In this document: piece after piece, positions 26,893-35,090 of the stretch
Numbering within the stretch: position 1 is the stretch's first letter
Layout: the number at the start of each line of letters is the position of its first letter
DNA from: CALKWS01 sp051020515
Lineage (GTDB): Bacteria; Actinomycetota; Actinomycetes; Actinomycetales; Beutenbergiaceae
Length of the DNA stretch: 64,000 nt
Direction: 5' to 3'
NCBI RefSeq assembly: GCF_051020515.1
Contig: NZ_CP194857.1
Span: forward strand, 3,038,001-3,102,000
Notes under the pieces: generated by a model
The model's database searches: none
Told to the model about the DNA's origin: nothing
Seen by the model: only the letters and a program-made list of their open reading frames with translations
Program-made: the position numbers and the translations under genes

Positions 26893-29020
26893 ATGACCGA
26901 TCAGACCAACGAGCCGCGACACGACGGCGATCGCACTGCGGATCGCCCCGGCACCGAGGCGCAGGCGGGGGAGCGCCGGTTCGCGTGGTGGCACGGGCTG
27001 CGGCCACTGACCCGACGCGCGATCCGGGTGGGCACAGCGGTCCTGATGGCGCTGCTCGTCTCGATCGGATTCGCGGTCTCCACCGCCTCCTACACGGGGT
27101 CGCTCGGACCGCACGTCGCCGAGTACAGCACCCGCCTGAACGGGGAGATCCGCGTAGACATGGGCCCGCTCGGATCGCTGGTGATCGCCTCGCCCCTGCC
27201 GGCCAACCTGGGCGTGAACGTGCTGGTGCGGGAGATCCCCGACCAACTCACCAGTGACGACGCCGACCCGATCGCCGGGTTGATGGCGGACCTGAACTCC
27301 TACAACCAGTTCCTGGCCAATCCCCAGGCAACGATCGACGACGCGGCTCGTGGCCTCATCGGTGACGTCGTGGGCCGGGCCGTGGTCACGCTGTCGGTGC
27401 TCCTGATGGCGATCGCCCTGAGCAGACTCGTGGCCCACGGCGTGCTACGGGAGGCACTCAAGAGTGCGTGGCGCCAACCAGGAGTGCCGTTCGTGGCGCC
27501 GACCCTGGCGGTGGTCCTGGTGATCCTGCCGCTGACCGACCTGACCCGCAGTTTCGGTCTGGAGGGGCGCAGTTCCCCGGTGCTGGCCGGGACAGCGCTG
27601 GAGGACGCCCGGATCACCGGACGGTTGGCCACGATCGTCGACTACTACGGCGGCATGGTGGTACGTGCGGTGGAGGACAACACGAGCTTCTACGCCGATG
27701 TGGAGTCAAACCTCATCGCGGCCTACGAGGCCAACCCCGCGGCGCTGGCTCCACCGGTCCGGCCGGCCCCTGCTGGAGGATGAGGATGGCGATGTCGAAG
27801 ACACCGACAGTGGTCAGGATGCCGGTGGTGCTGGAGACACGAACGGCGCCGAAGGCACCGACGGTGGGGAGGCCACTGACGATGGCGAAGCCACGGACGG
27901 TGGGGCCACTGACGATGGCGACGCCCCGGAGGCTGAGGGCATCCAGGGCGCGGACGGGACCGACGACGGGGGGACCGGGGGCGCTGACACCACCGATCCG
28001 GGCGACCTGGGCGATGCCGTCAGGCTGGACGAGGACGAGGTAGGGGCTCCCGGAGATGGCGATGCGGAGTCGGCCCAGCCCGATCGCGCCCAGTCCCTGG
28101 CCTTCACCGACCCCGACGCCGAGTACGCCACCTTCCTGATGGTCGCGGACCTGCACTGCAACGTCGGGATGGCCCCGGTGATCGGCACCGCCGCCACCCT
28201 CGGCGAGGTCGATGCCATCCTGAACGCCGGCGACACGGTGATGAGCGGCACGTCGGTGGAGTCGTTCTGCGTGAATGCCTTCGCCGACGAGATCCCGTCC
28301 GGACTTCCGGTGATCGTCGCGGACGGCAACCATGACTCGGTGCTCACCGCCGAGCAGGAGCGCGCTCGGGGATGGACGGTCCTGGACGGCGACGTGGTCG
28401 AGGTGGCCGCGGTGCGAATCCTGGGTGACACCGACCCCACCCTGACCGAGATCGGCACGGGCACCCGACCGGAGCGCGACGAGACAGTGGTGGAGATGGG
28501 CGAGCGGTTGCGCGCGCAGGCGTGTGAGTTGCAGGAGGAGGAGTCCGGTGCGGACATCCTCCTGGTGCACTCCCCGCACGCGGGCCGGCAAGCCCTCGAC
28601 GCCGGCTGTGTGCCGATGAACCTGTCGGGCCACATGCACACCCAGCGCGGGCCACTGCAGTTGGGCTGGGGCGTGCAGTACGTCTCCGGGTCCACCGCGG
28701 GCGCCACACTGGGCCGGCCCACTGTCGGGCCACTGCAGGGCACCGCGGCGATGACCATGATCCGCTGGAACCTCACCGAGGGGATCCCCGACCACTACCG
28801 ACTGATCCACGCCGAGCCCGATGCTTCGGTGAGCCTGGGCCCCTGGTTGAACTTCCCGGCCCTGCCGACCGAGCACGTCGACCCCACCGCCCCGGAGCCG
28901 GAACCGGAGCCGGAGATTCCCGACGGCGTCGAGGAGCCGGAGGATGTTGAGGAGGGCGACCCCAGCGCACCCGACCAGAACCTGCCCGAGGACGATGAGG
29001 CGATCCGCGAGGAGAGCTGA
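26893..29020 (+). pseudogene. Membrane-anchored metallophosphoesterase with acidic linker, frameshifted
   Basis: About 709 residues. Residues 1-290 hold two to three transmembrane segments (VGTAVLMALLVSIGFAVST, VVTLSVLLMAIALSRLVA, FVAPTLAVVLVILPLTDL) and an extracytoplasmic loop. An Asp/Gly/Thr-rich linker follows (about 297-400), then a calcineurin-type phosphoesterase: VADLHCNVG, NAGDTVMSG, VADGNHDS, LLVHSPHAG and LSGHMHTQ give the usual Asp-His/Asp/Asn-His/His/His metal set. The C-terminus is Glu/Pro-rich. One extra base near 27765-27772 (ggcccctgctgg) breaks the frame. It follows the lipoprotein gene by 3 bp. Substrate unknown; the linker resembles that of its neighbour. Confidence 0.82.
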
Positions 29021-29079
29021 GGTCAACAGCCGCGCTGATCATTCATACTTGGCTGCAGGTCGCACCGAGAGGATCCCAG

Positions 29080-29733
29080 GTGAGCGCGAGCGGAATCGAC
29101 GAAGAGCAGGTGGACGTTGCCGGGGCGCACGTCGCCACGGCGCACCAGCGTGCCGGCGGGGCGACCCCAGGCTTCGGCCTGCTCCTGGTGATCACCGGGG
29201 TCGTCGGTGCCCTCGCCGCCGTCGCGCTGACCCTCGATTACATCAACGTGCTGCGCGACCCCACCTACGTCCCCACCTGTGACCTCAATCCGCTGGTGGG
29301 TTGCGGGGACTTCCTCGGCAGCCCGCAGGCCTCTGCGTTCGGGTTCCCCAACGTGGTGATCGGGATGCTTACCTTCCCGGTGGTGGTCACGATCGGGGTG
29401 ATGCTGCTCGCCGGTGGACGGGCACCGCGCTGGTTCTGGCGCGCCATGGTGGTGGGCACTGCCTTCGGCGTGGCCTTCGTCAGTTGGCTGCAGTATGTGT
29501 CGTTCAACGTGATCGGGGCCCTGTGCCCGTACTGCATGGTGGTCTGGGTGGTGATGATCCCACTGTTCGTGCACACGGTGGCCAGGGCCGCCCAGAACGG
29601 TGCCATCCCGGCCAGTACCGCGACAGCGATGTTCCTGGTGCGCTACCGCTGGGCCCTGACGGGCCTGTGGTACCTGCTCGTCGTCGCCGGGGCCATGTTC
29701 GGACTGGGGGACCGGCTGCTACTGATCTTCTGA
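29080..29733 (+). CDS. Vitamin K epoxide reductase (VKOR) family protein
   Basis: A 217-residue integral membrane oxidoreductase. Four to five transmembrane helices, an external Cys pair CDLNPLVGC (loop cysteines) and the active-site CPYC near residue 150. Bacterial VKOR reoxidises DsbA-like proteins using quinone, so it drives disulfide formation outside the membrane. No fused thioredoxin domain is present, and no DsbA gene was seen nearby. GTG 29080 follows GAGAGGATC. It lies 59 bp after the metallophosphoesterase gene and stops 4 bp from the convergent CNNM gene. Confidence 0.92.
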   Translation: MSASGIDEEQVDVAGAHVATAHQRAGGATPGFGLLLVITGVVGALAAVALTLDYINVLRDPTYVPTCDLNPLVGCGDFLGSPQASAFGFPNVVIGMLTFPVVVTIGVMLLAGGRAPRWFWRAMVVGTAFGVAFVSWLQYVSFNVIGALCPYCMVVWVVMIPLFVHTVARAAQNGAIPASTATAMFLVRYRWALTGLWYLLVVAGAMFGLGDRLLLIF

Positions 29734-29736
29734 CGA

Positions 29737-30798
29737 TCAGCCGTGGTGCTGACGACGGGAATCGTCCCGGATCACCCCGACCAGTTCCTCGATCACGTCC
29801 TCCAGGGTGACCAGGCCGAGCACCGGGGCGCGGTGGGCAGGCCCCTCGCTGTCGTGCACCAGCGCCAGGTGTGCGGAGGAGGCCTGCATCACCCCCAGCA
29901 CGTGCTGCAGGGAGTCGGTGACGGTGACTGAGGGCAGCTCCCGCACGATGGCCGGGTCGATCGGCTGCTTGCGCTTCTCGGCATCGTTCTGCAGCAGGTC
30001 CTTCAGGTGTACGTATCCGCGCATGGTGCCATCGGGCATCCGGATCGGGAAGCGGGAGAAACTCTCGGCGCTGACCTCCTCCGCCTGGGCCGGGGTGACG
30101 TCCGGTGGGAGCGTGCGGACCGTGTCGATGGGTAGCAGCACCGAGCGGGTGGAGCGTTCCCCGAACCGCAGCGCGCCCTGGAGCAGGCGTTCGTCGCTGA
30201 GTTCGATCATCCCGCCGCTGCGTGATTCGGCCACCAGTTCCGAGACCTCGTTCCGGGTGAAGGCGGAGGTGACCTCCTCCTTCGGCTGGACCCGGAGCGC
30301 GCGCAGCACCAGGTTGGCCAGTTCGTTCAGGGTCCACAGCACCGGGTAGGCGAGCCAGACGATCCCGGCCAGGATCGGCGCCAGGATCAGCGCTGACTTC
30401 TCCGGGCCGGCCAGCGCGATGTTCTTGGGCACCATCTCCCCGAGCACCACGTGCAGGAACGTGATGAGGACCAGGGCGATCACGAAGGCGATCGGGTGCG
30501 TCAGCCCGGCTGGTACCCCGATCTGCTCCAGTGGTCCGGCGATCGCACGCTCGATGGCCGGCTCGGAGATCACCAGCAGCAGCAGTGAGCACACCGTGAT
30601 GCCCATCTGCGCGCCGGCCATCATCAGCGAGACCCGCTCCATCGCCCGCAGGGTGATCTTGGCGCGCCGGTTACCGGCCTCCACCATGGGTTCGACCTTG
30701 GTGCGCCGGGCGGCCACCAGCGCAAACTCGGCGCCGACGAAGAACGCGTTGAACAACAACAGGAACCCCGTGATGGCGATGGCCCAGCCTCCACTCAT
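29737..30798 (-). CDS. CNNM/CorC-type transporter (hemolysin family), short form
   Basis: A 353-residue DUF21 membrane protein with two CBS domains. The DUF21 helices include FLLLFNAFFVGAEFALVAARR and LHVVLGEMVPKNIALAGP. The CBS pair (about 200-340) holds MRGYVHLKDLL and VLGLVTLEDVIEELVG. The C-terminal CorC_HlyC domain found in the partner is missing, so this is the shorter paralogue. Its ATG overlaps the stop of the partner (ATGA), so they are co-translated and may form a heteromer. Such proteins export Mg2+/Co2+ or Na+; the ion here is unknown. Confidence 0.9.
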   Translation of the reverse strand: MSGGWAIAITGFLLLFNAFFVGAEFALVAARRTKVEPMVEAGNRRAKITLRAMERVSLMMAGAQMGITVCSLLLLVISEPAIERAIAGPLEQIGVPAGLTHPIAFVIALVLITFLHVVLGEMVPKNIALAGPEKSALILAPILAGIVWLAYPVLWTLNELANLVLRALRVQPKEEVTSAFTRNEVSELVAESRSGGMIELSDERLLQGALRFGERSTRSVLLPIDTVRTLPPDVTPAQAEEVSAESFSRFPIRMPDGTMRGYVHLKDLLQNDAEKRKQPIDPAIVRELPSVTVTDSLQHVLGVMQASSAHLALVHDSEGPAHRAPVLGLVTLEDVIEELVGVIRDDSRRQHHG

Positions 30799-32204
30799 GA
30801 CCGTGCCCCCTCGTCCTCGTCTGCGTGGCTCGGCTCCCCGTCGCCTTCGGGCTCGGGCGGCTCGTAGGGGCCCAGGGTGCGCAGGCGCAGCCGGTCCACC
30901 CGGTGGCCGTCCATCTCCAGCACGGTCATCGCGATCAGCACACGCGGCTCACCGGGTGTCTCGGCACTGGCGAAGGTGACCTCGTCCCCGGCCTCGGCGA
31001 GCCGGTCGAGCAGGTCGGCGATCAGGCCGCCGAGGGTGTCGTAGGCCTCGTCCTCGGGTAGTTCGATGCCGATCACCTCGCTGGCCTCGTCCACCCGCAG
31101 CAACCCGGACAGGTCCCACGAACCGTCCGGGCTGTGCACCGGGTCGGACTCGGCGTCGTGCTCGTCGCGGACCTCACCGATGATCTCCTCGACCAGGTCC
31201 TCCAGGGTCACGAGCCCATCCAGGTCGCCGAACTCATCAATCACCAGGGCCATCTGCAGACCACCGGAGCGCAGATCGTCCATCAGTTGATCGAGTTCGA
31301 GGGATTCCGGCACCAGGGTTGCCTCGGTGAGGATGGCGCTGACCGGGGTGGTGGCGCGCTCCTCGAACGGCACCTTCAGGGTGCCGCGTACGTGGACCAG
31401 CCCGTCCACCCGGGTCTGGGTGTGGCCGTTGTCCTGGATGGTCTGCAGCACCGGGAAGCGGGAGTAGCCACTGGTCTTGGCGGCGTTGACGAGGTCCGCC
31501 AGGGTGTCGTCGGGGCTGAGGCTGACGATCTGGGACCGGGGCTTCATCGCCTCACTTGCGCGAAGGTCGCCGAACTCCAGGGATCGTGCCACCAGTTCCG
31601 CGGTGTCCTCGGCCAGCGTGCCCGAGCGGGCGGAGTGGCGTACCAGCGCGGAAAGTTCCTCGGCGCTGCGTGCGGAGGCGAGTTCCTCCTGGGGCTGGAT
31701 GCCCAACAGGCGCACGATCCTGTTCGCGGTGCCGTTGAAGAACCGGATCGGCCAGGCGTTGATCGTGGTCCACACCCGCTGGAAGCCCGCGATGAACCGG
31801 GCGGTCTGCAGCGGGCGGGCGATGGCCAGGTTCTTCGGTACCAGTTCACCGAAGATCATCGTGGTCCCGGTGGCCATGATGAGCGCCAGGGTCAGGGAGA
31901 GGGGGCGGGCGCGGGAGGGGTCGATGCCCACGTTCTCCAGTACCGGCTGGAGCAACCGGCCGATCGCCGGTTCGGAAACCCAACCGATCAGCAGGTTGGT
32001 CACGGTGATGCCCAGTTGAGCGCCGGAGAGTTGGGTGGACAGGGTCCGCAGGGTAGCGAGCACACCCTTGGCGCGGCGATCGCCGGTAGCTGCTTGCTTC
32101 TCCACGGCCGAGCGGGGGACGGTGATGAGCGCGAACTCCGCGGCCACGAACCCGGCGCCGCAGGCGATCAGGACCAGCGTCAGGAGAATGAGGAGGACGT
32201 CCAT
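30795..32204 (-). CDS. CNNM/CorC-type transporter (hemolysin family), full length
   Basis: A 469-residue protein: DUF21 membrane domain (1-190) with GAGFVAAEFALITVPRSAV and MIFGELVPKNLAIARP, two CBS domains (about 210-340) with VDGLVHVRGTL and LDGLVTLEDLVEEIIGE, and a C-terminal CorC_HlyC domain (about 355-450). The tail is Pro/Glu-rich. ATG 32204 directly follows the TAG of an upstream 45-codon frame and has no ribosome site of its own, so its translation may depend on that frame. It heads a two-gene unit with the shorter CNNM gene. Confidence 0.9.
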   Translation of the reverse strand: MDVLLILLTLVLIACGAGFVAAEFALITVPRSAVEKQAATGDRRAKGVLATLRTLSTQLSGAQLGITVTNLLIGWVSEPAIGRLLQPVLENVGIDPSRARPLSLTLALIMATGTTMIFGELVPKNLAIARPLQTARFIAGFQRVWTTINAWPIRFFNGTANRIVRLLGIQPQEELASARSAEELSALVRHSARSGTLAEDTAELVARSLEFGDLRASEAMKPRSQIVSLSPDDTLADLVNAAKTSGYSRFPVLQTIQDNGHTQTRVDGLVHVRGTLKVPFEERATTPVSAILTEATLVPESLELDQLMDDLRSGGLQMALVIDEFGDLDGLVTLEDLVEEIIGEVRDEHDAESDPVHSPDGSWDLSGLLRVDEASEVIGIELPEDEAYDTLGGLIADLLDRLAEAGDEVTFASAETPGEPRVLIAMTVLEMDGHRVDRLRLRTLGPYEPPEPEGDGEPSHADEDEGARS

Positions 32205-32342
32205 CTATGGCACGTCCGGGGAGGTCAGGGAGGGGCTATGCCCCTCGGTACTGTCAGGGTCCGCGTCGGAATCTGCGGTCTCGCTCGGTGCAGATGTGAC
32301 GTCGGTACTGTCAGAGTCGCCGGTGGCGCCCATGATCTCCAT
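32205..32342 (-). CDS. 45-residue acidic leader ORF upstream of the CNNM operon
   Basis: The frame reads MEIMGATGDSDSTDVTSAP onward, Ser/Thr/Asp-rich with no hydrophobic part, and its stop TAG abuts the ATG of the CNNM gene (TAGATG). GAGGA lies next to the first ATG (32342), and GGAG before a second ATG at 32333. The main gene lacks a ribosome site, so the simplest role is translational coupling. It could also be an accidental frame; the sequence matches no known family. Confidence 0.4.
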   Translation of the reverse strand: MEIMGATGDSDSTDVTSAPSETADSDADPDSTEGHSPSLTSPDVP

Positions 32343-32448
32343 TCCTCGAAACGGCGGCGGACCGGTGCGGCCCGACTGAGCAGCATGCTACACAAACGTC
32401 CGCGCGAACCGCACGCATGGTGGAGATTGTGTGCACGCACACTCATTT

Positions 32449-32502
32449 GCCCGTGCCCGTGCCCGTGCCCGTGCCCGTGCCCGTGCCCGTGCCCGTGCCC
32501 GT
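32449..32502. repeat. Hexanucleotide tandem repeat (GCCCGT)9
   Basis: gcccgt is repeated nine times with no mismatch, in a non-coding stretch about 110-160 bp upstream of the leader ORF of the CNNM operon. Perfect short repeats at this location can change copy number and alter promoter geometry. Confidence 0.97.
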
Positions 32503-32634
32503 GCCGGGACCGGGCCCGGACGGCGGGCCGGGGCGGGCGGTCGGGATCCGGTGCGGACCTCGTCGCCCCACCTGGCGTCTACACGACGCAGCGCACCAGA
32601 ACCCGGGCGTGCTGCGTCGTCGTCGGCTGTCTGC

Positions 32635-32650
32635 GGGGCCCGCGGGCCCC
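32635..32650 (-). terminator. Hairpin downstream of gnd
   Basis: ggggccc-gc-gggcccc is a perfect 7-bp inverted repeat 10 bp after the gnd stop codon. No U-tract follows, which is common for terminators in high-GC actinobacteria. Confidence 0.5.
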
Positions 32651-32659
32651 GGGGGGTGC

Positions 32660-34102
32660 TCAGGACATCCGCTGCTCGGCGCGGTCCCCGGACCAGTCGG
32701 TGTGGAAGGTGCCCTCATCGTCGATGCGCTCGTAGGTGTGGGCGCCGAAGTAGTCGCGCAACCCCTGTACCAGCGATGCGGGCAGGCGGGAGGCGCGGGC
32801 GGAGTCGTAGTAGGCCAGCGCCGAGGCGAACCCGGGGATCGGCACCCCCGCGCTCCCGGCCTTGGCCACCACGGAGCGCCAGCCGTCCTGGGCCTCGGCC
32901 AGACCGGCGTTGATGCTCGGTGCGGACAGCAGCGTGGGCAGGTTCTGGCCGGCGTACTCCGACCGGATCCGCTCCAGCAGCCGGGCCCGGATGATGCACC
33001 CGGCGCGCCAGATCTTGGCCACCCCGGCCACGTCCACGTTCCAGTCGTACTGCAATGACGCCGAACGGATCAGGTCCAGGCCCTGGGCGTAGGCGATCAC
33101 CTTGGCCGACCACAGCGCCTGCCGCACCGACTCCACGAACGCGGCGCGGTCGCTCACCTCGATCCCCCCGGTGGGCCCGGCCAGGGACTCCCCGGCGGCG
33201 GCACGCAGGTCGGAGTGCCCGGAGACGGAGCGGGCGAAGACCGACTCCGCGATCGTATTCACCGGTACACCGAGTTCGAGGGCGATCTGGACCGTCCAGC
33301 GTCCGGTTCCCTTTTGGCCGGCGGAGTCGGCGATCACGTCCACCAGGCCCTGTCCGGTGCGGGCATCCATCTGGTCGAGCACCTCGGCGGTGATCTCCAC
33401 CAGGTAGGAGTCCAGGTCGCCGGAGTTCCAGGTGCGGAACACGTCGGCGATCTCGGTGTTGCTCATGCCGGCGACGCGCAGGATGTCATAGGCCTCGGAG
33501 ATGAACTGCATGTCCGCGTACTCGATGCCGTTGTGCACCATCTTGACGAAGTGCCCCGCCCCGTCCGGGCCGATGTAGGTGCAGCACGGTTCGCCCTCGT
33601 AGACCGCGGCGATGTCCTCCAGGATCGGACCCAGGGCCTCGTAGGCCTCCGGGGATCCGCCGGGCATGATCGAGGGGCCCTCCAGGGCTCCCTCCTCACC
33701 GCCGGAGATCCCGGCCCCGACGAAGTGCAACTTGTGCTCGCGCAGTGCCGCTTCCCGGCGCCGGGTGTCCTCGTAGTGGGCGTTGCCGCCGTCGACCACG
33801 ATGTCGCCCTCTTCGAGCAGCGGGATGAGGGAGTCGATGGTGGCATCGGTCGGGCCGCCGGCCATCACCATGAGGATGATCCGGCGCGGGCGCTCCAGGC
33901 TGGCGACGAAGTCAGCCAGTTCCGTGGCGGGCACGAAGGTGCCCTCGTGGCCGTGGTTCTCGATCAGGTCGTGGGTGCGGCCGGGGCTGCGGTTGAACAC
34001 CGCGACGACGTGGCCGCGGCGGGCGATGTTGCGCGCGAGGTTGCTGCCCATCACAGCCATCCCGATGACGCCGATGCGGGCGGAGGCCTCAGTGCTGGTC
34101 AT
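32660..34102 (-). CDS. gnd: 6-phosphogluconate dehydrogenase, decarboxylating (NADP+)
   Basis: A 480-residue full-length enzyme that converts 6-phosphogluconate to ribulose 5-phosphate with NADPH production. The Rossmann motif is IGVIGMAVMGSNLARN with the NADP-type NRSPGRT, the catalytic loop IVVDGGNAHYEDT, and GISGGEEGALEGPSIMPGG is the family signature; HFVKMVHNGIEYADMQ holds the catalytic lysine. ATG 34102 follows GGAGAGAGC. Standing next to uronate and sugar-isomerase genes, it supports the pentose phosphate route, but it may simply be the housekeeping copy. Confidence 0.96.
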   Translation of the reverse strand: MTSTEASARIGVIGMAVMGSNLARNIARRGHVVAVFNRSPGRTHDLIENHGHEGTFVPATELADFVASLERPRRIILMVMAGGPTDATIDSLIPLLEEGDIVVDGGNAHYEDTRRREAALREHKLHFVGAGISGGEEGALEGPSIMPGGSPEAYEALGPILEDIAAVYEGEPCCTYIGPDGAGHFVKMVHNGIEYADMQFISEAYDILRVAGMSNTEIADVFRTWNSGDLDSYLVEITAEVLDQMDARTGQGLVDVIADSAGQKGTGRWTVQIALELGVPVNTIAESVFARSVSGHSDLRAAAGESLAGPTGGIEVSDRAAFVESVRQALWSAKVIAYAQGLDLIRSASLQYDWNVDVAGVAKIWRAGCIIRARLLERIRSEYAGQNLPTLLSAPSINAGLAEAQDGWRSVVAKAGSAGVPIPGFASALAYYDSARASRLPASLVQGLRDYFGAHTYERIDDEGTFHTDWSGDRAEQRMS

Positions 34103-34138
34103 AGTGCTCTCTCCTGGTTGTGGCCTGGGGCCCGAAGG

Positions 34139-34999
34139 TCAGGCGTAGGGGATGGACTCTTGGTCGAGGATGTCGGTGAACGCCTTCCACGCGGTCCGGA
34201 ACAGATCCGCACCGGAGACGTCCCCCGAGGTGGTGTGTGACTCCAGGTGGGGCTCGAGGGAGAAGAATCCCTCGAAGTCATCGGCCCGCAGGGATCGGAT
34301 GGTCTCCAGGACCTCACCGTCGCCCTCGCCGGCGGGGACCACGACGCCGTCGGAGGCTCTGGCGTCCTTGATCTGCACGTACTCCAGATGCGGGCGGAGT
34401 TGTTCGTAGGCGTCGGTGTGCGGACGGATGCCCGCCTGGACGAAGTTGGCGGGGTCCCAGGCGAGCTTGAAGCGATGGGAATCAACGGCGGTAACCAGGT
34501 CCAGGCAACGCTCGGGGACGTCGCCGTAGATCTCCATCTCGTTCTCGTGCAGCAGGGTCACGCCGGCGGGCTCGGCGAGTTCGACCAGGGCGCGCAGGCG
34601 GCGGATGACCTCGTCGCGGGCTTCGTCTGGGTCGATCTCGGGGCGCTGGAAGAAGGAGAAGATGCGGATGTAGGGGGCCCGGAAGTGGTGGGCCACCTCG
34701 ATCGCCCGGTGCATCCGGTCCAGGTGCGCCGGGAAGTCGTCGTCGATGAAGATCTTGCCGATGGGCGAGCCGATCGCGGAGACCCCGAGGCTGTGGTCGG
34801 TGAGGATGTCGCGGGCCTGGCGCAGTTGATCGTCGGTCAGGTCCAGGACGCCGGTGTCCCAGGCACTGCGGATCTCGATGAAGTTCAAGCCGAGTTCCCG
34901 GGCGACCGTGCATTGCCGGGTGAAGTCGGCATCGATCTCGTCGGCGAATCCAGACAAGGTCCACATAAGGCGATGGGCTCCCGCGATGGGGTTGGTCAA
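34139..34999 (-). CDS. Sugar phosphate isomerase/epimerase (AP endonuclease 2-like TIM barrel)
   Basis: A 286-residue TIM-barrel protein: LSGFADEIDADFTRQC, LNFIEIRSAWDTGVLDL, SPIGKIFIDDDF, LLHENEMEIYGDVPERC and WDPANFVQAG form the barrel strands, with Glu, Asp and His for the metal. It resembles IolE/IolI and tagatose 3-epimerase relatives, so sugar or inositol isomerisation is likely. TTG 34999 has AGGA four bases upstream; ATG 34966 (MWTLSGF) is an alternative. It is divergent from the LacI gene across a region with two operators, so it is probably controlled by that regulator. Confidence 0.85.
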   Translation of the reverse strand: MTNPIAGAHRLMWTLSGFADEIDADFTRQCTVARELGLNFIEIRSAWDTGVLDLTDDQLRQARDILTDHSLGVSAIGSPIGKIFIDDDFPAHLDRMHRAIEVAHHFRAPYIRIFSFFQRPEIDPDEARDEVIRRLRALVELAEPAGVTLLHENEMEIYGDVPERCLDLVTAVDSHRFKLAWDPANFVQAGIRPHTDAYEQLRPHLEYVQIKDARASDGVVVPAGEGDGEVLETIRSLRADDFEGFFSLEPHLESHTTSGDVSGADLFRTAWKAFTDILDQESIPYA

Positions 35000-35013
35000 G
35001 TATTCCTATCGTG

Positions 35014-35041
35014 CCGTTGGCAGCCTACCGGCTGCCAACGG
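35014..35041. promoter_or_regulatory. Perfect 12-bp inverted repeat between isomerase and LacI genes
   Basis: ccgttggcagcc-tacc-ggctgccaacgg has 12-bp perfect arms. Its core TTGGCAGCC...GGCTGCCAA echoes the LacI-type site 8 bp to the right, and it lies 15 bp before the isomerase TTG start, where a repressor would block transcription. A hairpin role is possible as well. Confidence 0.55.
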
Positions 35042-35048
35042 GTGCACG

Positions 35049-35064
35049 TGGCAAACGGTTGCCA
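35049..35064. promoter_or_regulatory. LacI-type operator, copy 1
   Basis: TGGCAAACGGTTGCCA has perfect 6-bp arms (TGGCAA/TTGCCA). It lies 27 bp before the preferred start of the LacI-family gene. The same core appears at 42007-42022 before uxaC, so it is likely the binding site of the adjacent regulator. Confidence 0.7.
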
Positions 35065-35090
35065 TCATGGTCGTCGGGATCGTAGGCTCG

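Larger units (their letters stand above)
32343..32659. other. Intergenic region with hexamer repeat and inverted repeats
   Basis: A 317-bp gap between gnd and the leader ORF of the CNNM operon, both leftward. It holds the (GCCCGT)9 tract, a likely gnd terminator (32635-32650), and a perfect 10-bp inverted repeat acgacgcagc ... gctgcgtcgt (32583-32592/32611-32620). A minus-strand -10-like TAGCAT lies near 32388. No protein frame on either strand looks real; the long Arg/Ala or Thr/Gly readings are products of the repeat. Confidence 0.6.

Noticed and set aside
32431..32913. Arg-Ala-rich frame (ARARAR) across the hexamer tract
   Set aside because: It is only the translation of the GCCCGT repeat plus the reverse of gnd; no start context or conservation.
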